Shown: one piece after another, positions 46,446 through 54,899 of the stretch
How positions within the stretch are numbered: the first letter of the stretch is position 1
Layout: the number at the start of each line of letters is the position of its first letter
DNA from: Caballeronia sordidicola
GTDB lineage: Bacteria > Pseudomonadota > Gammaproteobacteria > Burkholderiales > Burkholderiaceae
NCBI RefSeq assembly: GCF_000729995.1
Contig: NZ_JNFG01000016.1
Span: forward strand, 54,894-118,893
Length of the DNA: 64,000 bases
Direction: 5' to 3'
Program-made: the position numbers and the translations under genes
The notes under the pieces: generated by a model
What the model was told of the DNA's origin: nothing
Seen by the model: only the letters and a program-made list of their open reading frames with translations
The model's database searches: none

Positions 46446-47307
46446 GCGTCTCCACCACGTCCGCCACCTTCTCGCGTTTGCCTTGCGGCCACACCGCGTA
46501 CAAGTTGTAATGCGTTGGAATGGCGATCTCGGTCAACACCACCAGTTGCCCTGCACGTAGCGCATCCGCCGCGAGCAAACCCCGTGCGAGCCCGACGCCT
46601 ACGCCGGCTGCCATGGCTTCAATCAGGCTCGCCGCGTTGTCGAAAACGGCTAGCACGTTCGAAGGTTCGAGCGCCGCCAAGCCGGCCGCCTCGAGCCACG
46701 GAATCCATGATCGCTTCGTGTAGCCGAGCAGCGGCAACTCGAGCACCGCTTCGGGCGCGAGCGGAAAACTCAGACCGAATTTTTGCACCAGCGCCGGTGA
46801 GGCCATCACCGTCAGCCGGTCGCTGCACATCAGCTTGTTTTCATAGCCCTCCCATTCGCCATAGCCGTATCGCAACGCTATATCGACGCGTTCGAATGCC
46901 GTGCGCTCGTGGCGAGGCGTGGACAGTACAGTCAGCGCACGTCCGTCCAACGCTTCGATCAGCCCTGCCAGGCGGGAGCTAAGCCAGTGCTGCGACAACT
47001 CTGGATCGACGTCGAGCGTCAGGGAGTGGGCGACGAGCCGCTCCTGCACGGAAGACAGCGCACGGTCGATCTGCTCGAAGCCGTCGCCAAGCAGGTTGGC
47101 GAAGAGCACGCCGGCGTCGTTAAGCATGACGCGCCCATTCTTGCGTTCGAACAACGGTTGCCCGACGAATTCCTCCAGCGTCCGGATTTGCTGGCTGATC
47201 GCGCTATGCGTGAGGTCGAGCTGCCTTGCTGCGCTCGAGAAGCTGCCGCCGCGCGCCGCGTTGAGAAAGGCCTGCATCGACTGGATGGAAGGGTAGCGTT
47301 TGAACAT
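46414..47307 (-). CDS. LysR family transcriptional regulator (GcvA-like)
   Basis: A 297-residue LysR regulator of the GcvA/AmpR-like branch: MFKRYPSIQSMQAFLNAARGG, then LTHSAISQQIRTLEE as recognition helix and a full effector domain. I chose the ATG at 47307; a much longer open frame upstream has no LysR similarity. It is divergent from the IorAB-type oxidase genes across a 114-base gap, so it probably regulates them. Its 3' end overlaps the preceding LysR gene by 32 bases, tail to tail. Confidence 0.92.
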   Translation of the reverse strand: MFKRYPSIQSMQAFLNAARGGSFSSAARQLDLTHSAISQQIRTLEEFVGQPLFERKNGRVMLNDAGVLFANLLGDGFEQIDRALSSVQERLVAHSLTLDVDPELSQHWLSSRLAGLIEALDGRALTVLSTPRHERTAFERVDIALRYGYGEWEGYENKLMCSDRLTVMASPALVQKFGLSFPLAPEAVLELPLLGYTKRSWIPWLEAAGLAALEPSNVLAVFDNAASLIEAMAAGVGVGLARGLLAADALRAGQLVVLTEIAIPTHYNLYAVWPQGKREKVADVVETLKALVAQSLE

Positions 47308-47421
47308 GCCTGTTAGCCGGACTGACAGCCGTTGGAAGAAATTGTCGCTGGCGCGGGATTTAACGGCTTTCAATAATCGGCCGACGGCTGGACAACAAGC
47401 GACAAGCGAAGGGAGACACCC

Positions 47422-47898
47422 ATGATCGAGATCATCGTCAACGACGAGCGGCATACGCTCGACAATGTACCGGAAGACATGCCGCTGTTGTGGGTGTTGC
47501 GCGACCGCCTGAAACTCACCGGCACGAAGTTCGGTTGCGGCGGCGGTTTTTGCGGCGCATGCACCGTGCACCTCGACGGTAACGCGATGCGCTCTTGCGT
47601 GCTGCCGGTGGGGGCGGTAGCGGGGCATCGCATTACGACCATCGAGGGTTTGTCGAAGACCGGCGAGCATCCGTTGCAGCGTGCATGGGTTGAAGAAGAC
47701 GTGCCGCAATGCGGTTATTGCCAGCCCGGGCAGTTGATGTCGGCGGCAGCATTCCTCAACGGCAAACCTGAAGTCAACGACGGAACGATCACGGCAGCCA
47801 TGTCGGGCAACGTGTGCCGCTGCGGCACTTATGCGCGCATTCGAAGGGCGATCAAACGCGCCGCTCCCGAACTCTTGTCGCCAGAGAAGGAGGCATGA
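47422..47898 (+). CDS. (2Fe-2S)-binding subunit of IorAB-type molybdenum oxidase
   Basis: A 158-residue iron-sulfur subunit of the xanthine-oxidase family (IorA-like). The plant-ferredoxin-type cluster ligands are Cys39, Cys44, Cys47 and Cys59 ([11 protein letters not shown]). The second cluster uses QCGYCQPG and VCRCGTY. It passes electrons from the molybdenum subunit to an acceptor, often a c-type cytochrome. AGGGAG precedes the ATG. The published 2-deoxyribose dehydrogenase and a vanillin dehydrogenase of pseudomonads use subunits of this type, relevant given the genes downstream. Confidence 0.93.
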   Translation: MIEIIVNDERHTLDNVPEDMPLLWVLRDRLKLTGTKFGCGGGFCGACTVHLDGNAMRSCVLPVGAVAGHRITTIEGLSKTGEHPLQRAWVEEDVPQCGYCQPGQLMSAAAFLNGKPEVNDGTITAAMSGNVCRCGTYARIRRAIKRAAPELLSPEKEA

Positions 47899-50177
47899 TG
47901 CGCGATGCAAGCAAACCGGCCGTGGCGCTGGTCGAGTCTCGTGAGGTCTCCCGCCGGCGTTTCCTTAAGCAGGGTTCGGCGTTGTTCGCCGCGGGTGTTG
48001 CAGTCGGCTTTCGTCTGCCAGACGCACGGGCGAATGAAGCATTGGGCGCCGCTGCGTCAACGAGCGCGGCCAACGAATTCGAACCCAACGCATGGGTCCG
48101 TGTATTGCCCGACGACACGATCAAGCTCGTGGTCCACAAACATGATTCGGGCACGGGAACGCGGACCGCGCTGGCAGCGATCGTGGCGGAGGAGCTCGAT
48201 GTCGATCCGTTCGCGGTCGACGTGATCACGCCCGAGAATCCGTTCTACATGGTCTACATTCATCCATTGTGGAAGGTGTTTTCAACCGGTGGCAGCACCA
48301 GCGTTTCGCTTGAATACGATCGACTTCGACTGGCTGGCGCAACCGCAAGAGCGATGCTTGTGGCTGCGGCCGCGAACCAGTGGAACGTGCCGGCTGCAGC
48401 GTGCTCGACTGCGAACGGTTATGTCGAGCACGCGGCGAGCGGCCGCCGTGCGAACTACGGTTCGCTTGCCGACGCCGCCGCACGCGAGCCCGCGCCGAAG
48501 GATGTCGCCCTCAAGGATCCCGCGCAGTTCAAGTACATCGGCAAGCTGCAAAAAAAGCGCGGGGCGGCGCAGAAGGTCGCAGGGACGTTTCAATACAGCA
48601 TCGACGTCGATCTGCCCGGCATGCTGGTCGCCGTGATCACGCGCGCGCCGGTGATCGACGCGCGCGTGCGCAGCATCGATGCAACCAACGCACTTAAGCT
48701 GCCGGGCGTGCGCAGTGTGATCGAGATTCCGGGGCGGCCGGATGTGCTGGGCGGCAATCAGGCGGGCGTAGCGATTCTTGCGGATGACTACTGGTCGGCG
48801 CATCAGGGACAGGCGGCGTTGCAGATCGAGTGGGACGACAGCCCCTTCGGAAGTTTTAACAGCGACGCGCTCGCAGGCCATCAGGCCGCGTGGCTCGACA
48901 GCCCGGCGGCGCATGTGGTGCCGACCATTCAATCCGGCGATGCAAAGGTCGCGTGGACGCATCCGGCACGCGTGATAGAAGCATCGTATTCGATGCCGTA
49001 CAAAGCCCAGAACCCGATGGAACCTGTCAACGTCACCGCATGGGCAACGAAGGACGCCATAGCCTACTGGGGAGGTATCCAAGTCCCTTCCACGGCGCAG
49101 GAGGCCGCCGAAGTGATCGGCGGATTCAAGGCAGATCAGGTCACGGTGCAGGAGCTCGTATCGGGCGGCAGCTTCGGCGCGCGCGAATCCAAATACTGGC
49201 TGCTCGAAGCCACCTACCTCGCGATAAAGACCGGCAAACCGGTCAAGCTGATGAACAGCCGCGAGACCGAGATGGGCGCGCTGTTTCATCACGCGGCGAC
49301 GTACCATCGCGCGAAGGCGGCGCTCGACGAGCACGGCCGCTTGTCCGCGTTGCAACTGCGCGCTGTCTCGCCGGCTTCGCCGGAGCAATGGGAGCCGGGT
49401 TATTTCGATCGCGCGGATCGCATGGACTACAGCACTACCGAGGCGATCAACGCACGCGAGTTCACGTACCGTGCCCCGCATCTGGACATTGGCTGGGTGC
49501 GTCATGAAACGGGTGTCCCGACAGGATGGTACAGAGCGGTCAGCTATATCTCCAATGTGTTCGCGGTCGAGTCGATCATCGATGAAGCGGCCCACCTCGG
49601 GAAGCTCGACCCGTTGCTGTTCCGGCTGGCGAACATGCATGACCAGCCTCGCCATGCGGCGGTCGTGAGGCGAGCCGCGGAGCGCGCAGGATGGCATGAC
49701 CCGCTGCCCGCAGGCGCGGCGTTGGGCATTGCCACCAATCAGGCATACGGCAGTTATGTCGCGGTCGTCGCGCGTGTTGTGAAGAAGGATGGAGCGATCG
49801 TCATAGAGAAGCTCACCTGCGTGGCGGATTGCGGTCTGGCGGTTTCGCCTGGTGGCGTGGAGGAGCAACTCTATGGTGGCTTGATGTGGGGCCTCGGACA
49901 CGCGAGCTTCGACCAGATCGACATCCGTAACGGCCACGTCGTGCAACACAACTTCGATACCTATCGGGTGGCGCGGATGAGCGACATGCCGGCCGTCGAT
50001 ATCGACATCGTGCAGGGGGATCTCGCCAAACCGGGTGGCGTAGGCGAGCTGTCGAGCCCGGCGGTGACGCCCGCTATTGCCAATGCCATTTATCGTCTGA
50101 CCGGGGAACGCAAGCGGTCGACTCCGTTCGATCTGCGCGATATGCAGCCCCGGGGCCACGACAAAAAAACCGCATGA
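47898..50177 (+). CDS. molybdopterin-binding large subunit of IorAB-type oxidase
   Basis: A 759-residue molybdopterin-cytosine-dinucleotide subunit of the IorB/aldehyde-oxidase type. A Tat signal (SRRRFLKQG and a hydrophobic stretch) directs the folded complex to the periplasm. Family motifs include GTGTRTALAAIVAEEL, GGSFGARES and the C-terminal GGVGELSSPAVTPAI with the base Glu. AAGGAGG lies 4 bases before the ATG at 47898, which abuts the small-subunit stop. It would hydroxylate or oxidise an aldehyde, sugar or N-heterocycle. The cytochrome c subunit often found with such enzymes is not in this window. Confidence 0.92.
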   Translation: MRDASKPAVALVESREVSRRRFLKQGSALFAAGVAVGFRLPDARANEALGAAASTSAANEFEPNAWVRVLPDDTIKLVVHKHDSGTGTRTALAAIVAEELDVDPFAVDVITPENPFYMVYIHPLWKVFSTGGSTSVSLEYDRLRLAGATARAMLVAAAANQWNVPAAACSTANGYVEHAASGRRANYGSLADAAAREPAPKDVALKDPAQFKYIGKLQKKRGAAQKVAGTFQYSIDVDLPGMLVAVITRAPVIDARVRSIDATNALKLPGVRSVIEIPGRPDVLGGNQAGVAILADDYWSAHQGQAALQIEWDDSPFGSFNSDALAGHQAAWLDSPAAHVVPTIQSGDAKVAWTHPARVIEASYSMPYKAQNPMEPVNVTAWATKDAIAYWGGIQVPSTAQEAAEVIGGFKADQVTVQELVSGGSFGARESKYWLLEATYLAIKTGKPVKLMNSRETEMGALFHHAATYHRAKAALDEHGRLSALQLRAVSPASPEQWEPGYFDRADRMDYSTTEAINAREFTYRAPHLDIGWVRHETGVPTGWYRAVSYISNVFAVESIIDEAAHLGKLDPLLFRLANMHDQPRHAAVVRRAAERAGWHDPLPAGAALGIATNQAYGSYVAVVARVVKKDGAIVIEKLTCVADCGLAVSPGGVEEQLYGGLMWGLGHASFDQIDIRNGHVVQHNFDTYRVARMSDMPAVDIDIVQGDLAKPGGVGELSSPAVTPAIANAIYRLTGERKRSTPFDLRDMQPRGHDKKTA

Positions 50178-50293
50178 GGACCGCCGGTGGGGAGGGCGAC
50201 GCGTTTGCCCTAACGATCCCACGGCAGTCGCGTTTTCCCCTATGACTTGAAGGTTGACTCAGGACCGCAACAGCACCAAACTTCTTCCCGTAG

Positions 50294-50303
50294 TGTGATC
50301 ACA
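50294..50303. promoter_or_regulatory. candidate GntR operator palindrome
   Basis: TGTGATCACA, a perfect 10-base palindrome, lies 29 bases before the TTG start of the GntR gene and 117 bases after the molybdenum-subunit gene. FCD-type GntR proteins bind short palindromes of this kind, so autoregulation is plausible. A TCACA at 50306-50310 extends the symmetry. Confidence 0.4.
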
Positions 50304-50332
50304 GGTCACATATCTCGTAAGGAGTTGTTTAA

Positions 50333-51043
50333 TTGCCGACACGTGAAACGAGCGCGGACGCGCTGCCGCTTGAGCTGGTGGCGCGCGAAACCATGGCGGG
50401 GCGAGTCTATGCCCAGTTGCGCGAGGCGATCATGACGGGGCGCTTTGCACCCGGTCAGGCGCTGAGCTTGCGCGGGGTGGCCGAAGCAGTCGGCTCATCG
50501 ACCATGCCGGTGCGCGCCGCGCTCACGCGCCTGCAAGCTGAAGGCGCGTTGATCGACGGTCCGGGCCGCGCACTGATGGTGCCGCCCATGACGCTGGACC
50601 TGCTCGAAGAATTGCGCGACGTGCGGATTGCCCTTGAAGGCTGCGTGGCAAAGCGGGCGGCATCGCGGATGACCAAGGAACATTTGAACGTACTGCAAGC
50701 CGTGTTCGACACCATGGATGCGCACGTGGAAGCCGGCGATGTCCCCGCATACCTGCGCAGTAACTTCGAATTCCATATAGCAATCTATACGCATGGCGCA
50801 AGCGACCTGACGCTCGCGACCATCCAGAATCTTTGGATGCGCATTGGCCCGTTCCTGAACCTCGTGGCGCCGGACATCCCGCATATGAGGTTGTCGATGG
50901 CGGCGCACCGCAAGATTGTCGATGCTCTCTGGAAGGGTGACGGTGAAGGCGCGCGCGCGGGCATTGAGGAGGACATCGGCGGCGCCGCGGCGGACTTGCG
51001 GGAACGCTTGCAGAGCAGGGAAGCGGCCAGGGCCTCAGGCTGA
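50333..51043 (+). CDS. GntR family regulator, FadR/FCD subfamily
   Basis: A 236-residue GntR regulator. The N-terminal winged helix (YAQLREAIMTGRFAPGQALSLRGVAEAVG, STMPVRAALTRLQAEGAL) is followed by an all-helical FCD ligand domain with metal-site histidines (FHIAIYTHG, AAHRKIVDAL). The start is a TTG at 50333 with AAGGAG 8 bases upstream. It heads the nine-gene run to 60470 and likely represses it until a pathway acid (such as a sugar acid) binds. Confidence 0.9.
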   Translation: MPTRETSADALPLELVARETMAGRVYAQLREAIMTGRFAPGQALSLRGVAEAVGSSTMPVRAALTRLQAEGALIDGPGRALMVPPMTLDLLEELRDVRIALEGCVAKRAASRMTKEHLNVLQAVFDTMDAHVEAGDVPAYLRSNFEFHIAIYTHGASDLTLATIQNLWMRIGPFLNLVAPDIPHMRLSMAAHRKIVDALWKGDGEGARAGIEEDIGGAAADLRERLQSREAARASG

Positions 51044-51100
51044 CTTGGGCCTGTGAATCTAGCCTGTAAGCTGGACCAAAAAATAACGAGGGAGACAAAC

Positions 51101-51907
51101 ATGTCAGTTCTACAGATGTTGAAGCCACACGCGGGGTTGCGCGTGCTGGTCACGGGCGGCGCGTCGGGTATTGGTCTTGTGATCGCGCGTGCTTTCGTCG
51201 ACGCCGGATCGCGCGTGCATGTCTGCGACTCGAGCCGGCAAGCTATCGACGAGCTCAATGAAGCCGAGCAAAGCGCAGAGATGAATGCGATCACGTACAC
51301 GCTCGCGGATGTGTCGGACCGTGCGGCGGTCGACCGTGTATTCGACGATGTGGACGCGCAGCTTGGCGGTCTCGACGTGCTGATCAACAACGCGGGGATC
51401 GCAGGTCCCACGGGCGGTATCGACGAGATGGACACGGATGACTGGGAACAGACCGTAGACGTGAACCTCAATGCTCAGTTCTACTTCGCACGTCGCGCGG
51501 TGCCAATGTTGCGCAAGGCCCGCGACGGCGGGTCGATCATTGCGTTGTCATCGGTGGCGGGGCGGCTCGGCTACGCGTACCGTACACCGTACTCAGCCAC
51601 CAAGTGGGCGGTCGTTGGCCTGACGAAAAGCCTCGCCATCGAGTTGGGACCGGACAACATTCGCGTCAATGCCATCCAGCCGGGCATTGTGAAGGGTCCG
51701 CGAATCGAACGCGTGATCTCCGCGCGGGCGGAACAGTTGGGTCTTTCCTACGAACAGATGGAAAAAGAATACCTCGCGAAAATCTCCCTGCGCCGCATGA
51801 CCACGCCGGAAGAAGTGGCGGCGACCGCGCTGTTCCTGTGTTCGCCGGGAGGCAGCGGCATCTCGGGGCAGGCGATCTCGGTGTGCGGGAACGTCGAAGT
51901 GCTCTGA
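51101..51907 (+). CDS. SDR family oxidoreductase, candidate 2-deoxy-D-ribonate 3-dehydrogenase
   Basis: A 268-residue classical SDR with TGGASGIG, an acidic residue after strand 2 (VCDSS, NAD preference), NNAGIAG, catalytic ALSSVAG serine and YSATKWAVVG Tyr/Lys. AGGGAG lies 6 bases before the ATG at 51101. It directly precedes the BKACE gene; in the published oxidative deoxyribonate pathway an SDR makes the 3-keto acid that BKACE cleaves, so I assign this candidate role by context. Direct proof is absent from the sequence. Confidence 0.88.
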   Translation: MSVLQMLKPHAGLRVLVTGGASGIGLVIARAFVDAGSRVHVCDSSRQAIDELNEAEQSAEMNAITYTLADVSDRAAVDRVFDDVDAQLGGLDVLINNAGIAGPTGGIDEMDTDDWEQTVDVNLNAQFYFARRAVPMLRKARDGGSIIALSSVAGRLGYAYRTPYSATKWAVVGLTKSLAIELGPDNIRVNAIQPGIVKGPRIERVISARAEQLGLSYEQMEKEYLAKISLRRMTTPEEVAATALFLCSPGGSGISGQAISVCGNVEVL

Positions 51908-51938
51908 ACGCTTTTCTTATCCGACGAGGGCTTACAGC

Positions 51939-52871
51939 ATGGCAACGAAGCGTAAAGTTATTATTACCTGTGCACCCACGGGCGCGATTCATACTCCGTC
52001 GATGTCGCCGTATCTGCCGGTCACACCGCAAGAGATCGGCGATGCAGCACTCGCTGCCGCGCGAGAAGGTGCAGCAATCCTGCATCTGCATGCACGCGAT
52101 CCCAACGACGGCCGGCCCACGCAAGACCCTGCCGTGTTTCAGCAGTTCCTGCCGCGTATCAAGGCTGAAACCGACGCGGTGATCAATATCACGAGCGGCG
52201 GCAGTCCACACATGACGGTGGAGGAGCGGTTAAAACCGGCTCACCATTTCAAGCCGGAGGTGGCGTCGCTGAACATGGGCTCGATGAATTTCGGCCTCTA
52301 TCCCATGCTCGACCGCTTCAAGGAGTTCAAGCACGACTGGGAGCGCCAGCATCTGGCGAATAGCCGCGACCTGATCTTCAAGAACACGTTCAAGGACATT
52401 GAATACATCCTCACGTCATGCGGCGCGAACGGTACCCGTTTCGAATACGAGTGCTACGACATCTCGCACTTGTACAACCTCGCACATTTCGTTGACCGCG
52501 GTCTCGCGAAACCGCCGTTCTTCGTACAGAGCGTGTTCGGGCTGCTTGGCGGTATCGGACCCCATCCGGAAGACCTGATGCACATGCGCCGCACGGCCGA
52601 CCGTCTGTTCGGAAGCGACTATGTGTGGTCGATCCTCGGTGCCGGACGTAACCAGATTCCGCTGGCGACGCTTGGCGTGGCGCAGGGATCGAACGTGCGG
52701 GTCGGGCTGGAAGATTCGCTGTGGATTGAGGCCGGCAAGCTGGCTGAATCCAGCGCCGCACAGGTCGTGAAGATTCGGCAGGTGATCGAAGGCCTGTCGC
52801 TGGATATTGCGACTCCGGATGAGGCACGTGCAATGCTCGGACTCAAGGGCGCGGACAACACGAATTTCTAA
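51939..52871 (+). CDS. BKACE (beta-keto acid cleavage enzyme, DUF849)
   Basis: A 310-residue TIM-barrel enzyme of the BKACE/Kce family, which condenses a beta-keto acid with acetyl-CoA and splits it into acetoacetate and a CoA thioester. The zinc motif HLHARD (around residue 49) and the VIITCAPTGA opening are typical, and the family stretch NMGSMNFG is present. It follows the SDR gene by 31 bases. Candidate substrate here is 2-deoxy-3-keto-ribonate, giving glyceryl-CoA; dehydrocarnitine or another keto acid cannot be excluded. Confidence 0.92.
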   Translation: MATKRKVIITCAPTGAIHTPSMSPYLPVTPQEIGDAALAAAREGAAILHLHARDPNDGRPTQDPAVFQQFLPRIKAETDAVINITSGGSPHMTVEERLKPAHHFKPEVASLNMGSMNFGLYPMLDRFKEFKHDWERQHLANSRDLIFKNTFKDIEYILTSCGANGTRFEYECYDISHLYNLAHFVDRGLAKPPFFVQSVFGLLGGIGPHPEDLMHMRRTADRLFGSDYVWSILGAGRNQIPLATLGVAQGSNVRVGLEDSLWIEAGKLAESSAAQVVKIRQVIEGLSLDIATPDEARAMLGLKGADNTNF

Positions 52872-52920
52872 AGTGTCTTAAAGGACGCAACTCCTTCAAC
52901 CTTTGACGGTGGAGACCATC

Positions 52921-53697
52921 GTGGCTGTGTCGAAACTCAAGGTCGTGGCAATGCCTACGGGCTGGCTGACTGTCGATCGTTCATCGCAGATCTATGGCCG
53001 CTACTATGGCCAGCAGATCAAGGTCCCGGTGTGGTCGACGGCGATTGTAGGCGGCGACAAGAAAATTGTGGTGGATACGGGGATTCACGATCCGGGCTGG
53101 GTGTCGAGCTTCGTCTGTCCCTGCGAACAGGCGCCGGAAGAGCGGCTTGAACGTGCGCTAAAAGAGTATGTGGGCTGGAATGCGGACGACGTGGATATTG
53201 TCATCAACACCCACCTCCACTACGACCATTCCGGCGGCAATACGCTCTTCAAGAACGCACGTTTCGTGGTCCAGGCAAGCGAGTGGGAATACGCAGGCAG
53301 GCCCTTGCCGACGCAGTCCACGTTCTATCAGGAGTTCTTGATCGGCCGCGAACCGCTCGCCTATTTTCGCTGGCAGTTCGTGCACGGTGTCGCCGATATC
53401 GCACCCGGCGTGCGGGTTGTGCCAACACCGGGACACACGCCGGGGCATCAATCGGTTGCCGTTGATACTGCCGACGGCGTGGTCCTGATTGCCGGCGACT
53501 GCGCAAGCTGCATGGAAAACATTGTCGATCTGGTGCCGGTCGGCATTGTCCACGAGACGGCCGCCGAGCTGGCATCGCTTAAGCGTATCCGGCAGATCGC
53601 GGACTTTGTCATTCCGGGCCACGACCCCAATGTCGTGGCGGGTTCAGCGGGCATTGAACTGCCCGCCAGTGCACGACTGAAGCACGTGGAAGGTTAG
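52921..53697 (+). CDS. metallo-beta-lactamase fold hydrolase (AHL-lactonase-like)
   Basis: A 258-residue metallo-beta-lactamase-fold hydrolase of the N-acyl homoserine lactonase-like group, with the dinuclear metal motif HLHYDH, then a PGHTPGH metal His and an IAGDC Asp. The start is a GTG at 52921 with GGAG 7 bases upstream. Although similar proteins are labelled quorum-quenching lactonases, its place between BKACE and a sugar importer suggests that it hydrolyses a pathway thioester (such as glyceryl-CoA) or a sugar lactone. Confidence 0.88.
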   Translation: MAVSKLKVVAMPTGWLTVDRSSQIYGRYYGQQIKVPVWSTAIVGGDKKIVVDTGIHDPGWVSSFVCPCEQAPEERLERALKEYVGWNADDVDIVINTHLHYDHSGGNTLFKNARFVVQASEWEYAGRPLPTQSTFYQEFLIGREPLAYFRWQFVHGVADIAPGVRVVPTPGHTPGHQSVAVDTADGVVLIAGDCASCMENIVDLVPVGIVHETAAELASLKRIRQIADFVIPGHDPNVVAGSAGIELPASARLKHVEG

Positions 53698-53754
53698 TAC
53701 TACGAGCGTTGAACGAAGCGAATCATATAACCATACGCAGAATCGGAGGAAGAC

Positions 53755-54882
53755 ATGAACGCACTGACGAACACCATCCGTCGGGGGGCCCGGCTTGCGC
53801 TGGGCGCCGCGCTTCTCGCGACGCTGGCCGTCTCGGGACAGGCCTCGGCGGCGGGTAAATACAAGATTTTCCTGTCGATGAGTTATGTCGGCAATGACTG
53901 GCAAACCGAGGCCGCCAACATGGTGAAGGCGATGGCCGCCACGCCGGGGCTGAAGGACAAGGTCGACCTTGAAGTACAGGTTGCCGGCACGGACGCCCAG
54001 AAACAGATCCAGCAGATCAACTCGATGGTCCAGGCGGGCGCCAAAGCTATCGTGATCTATCCGATCTCGCCGACCGCGTTGAATCGCGCCATCAAGAACG
54101 CCTGTTCCAAGGGCGTGGTGGTGGCAGCCTATGACGGCGAAGTGACCGAACCTTGCGCCCATAACGTGACGATCGACCAGAAGCAAGCCGGTACAGTCAC
54201 CGCGGAATGGCTCGCGAAGACCATCAACGGCAAGGGCAACATCGTGCTGATCAACGGCGTGCCGGGCACGTCCGTGGACCGTGCGCGCACCGAGGCTGCG
54301 AAGGCCGTGTTCGCAAAGTATCCGGGGATCAAGATCGTCGCGGAAGGCACGGGCATGTGGAGTCAGGCAACGGCCAAGACGGAGTTGTCGAAGATCCTGG
54401 CCACCAATAGCTGGGACAAGATCGATGGTTTATGGATGCAGGTGGGCTGCTTCACCGCGGCATCCATGCAGCTCGAAGCCGGCATAGCGGACGACAAGGT
54501 CAAGCCGTGCGCGGGTGAATCGTCGAACGGTCACCGCGTGCAGATGCTGCCGCCCGGGACGGTGAAGGGCGACGGTGGCTATCGCTCGATTGGCTACCGG
54601 TCCATCTCGTATGGCTCGCCGCCTTATTCCGGTGCGCTGGCGCTGAAGATGGCCGTGGACAAGCTCGACGGCAAGGACTTCCCGGCACACGTGACGCTCA
54701 AGTTGCCGCTGGTACTGACATCGCAATCGAAACTGTGCGCGACCGGTTCCATCGAGGAACTGAAGAACGGATGCACCGCGTTCATGCCGGACAAGGTGCC
54801 GCCGGGCTGGTTTGCGGACATTTATTCGGCCGAGACCACTGAAGTTGGTTTCAATGCGGCGCTGACCGGCAAGCCGGACTAA
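53755..54882 (+). CDS. sugar ABC transporter substrate-binding protein
   Basis: A 375-residue periplasmic binding protein of the RbsB-like family. A signal peptide ends at ASA, then KYKIFLSMSYVGNDWQ, AIVIYPISPTALNRAIKNAC, VVAAYDGEV and the CxxG-containing lid region. GGAGGAAG precedes the ATG. It starts the transporter part of the run (binding protein, ATPase, fused permease). Ligand likely a sugar or sugar acid fitting the enzymes around it. Confidence 0.92.
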   Translation: MNALTNTIRRGARLALGAALLATLAVSGQASAAGKYKIFLSMSYVGNDWQTEAANMVKAMAATPGLKDKVDLEVQVAGTDAQKQIQQINSMVQAGAKAIVIYPISPTALNRAIKNACSKGVVVAAYDGEVTEPCAHNVTIDQKQAGTVTAEWLAKTINGKGNIVLINGVPGTSVDRARTEAAKAVFAKYPGIKIVAEGTGMWSQATAKTELSKILATNSWDKIDGLWMQVGCFTAASMQLEAGIADDKVKPCAGESSNGHRVQMLPPGTVKGDGGYRSIGYRSISYGSPPYSGALALKMAVDKLDGKDFPAHVTLKLPLVLTSQSKLCATGSIEELKNGCTAFMPDKVPPGWFADIYSAETTEVGFNAALTGKPD

Positions 54883-54899
54883 GAATCGAGGAATACGCC

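Noticed and set aside
48282..50222. A very long minus-strand open frame opposite the molybdenum-subunit gene
   Set aside because: Its residues are rich in Arg, His and Asp with no domain, as expected for the antisense frame of a GC-rich gene whose plus-strand product is clearly IorB-like.
50294..50310. Crp-type site (TGTGA and TCACA) before the GntR gene
   Set aside because: The spacer is 7 bases where Crp sites need 6, and the shorter perfect palindrome explains the symmetry better.
52921..53697. Quorum-quenching AHL lactonase
   Set aside because: Family annotation alone points there, but the gene lies inside a sugar-acid operon with no quorum-sensing gene nearby; a pathway lactone or thioester is likelier.
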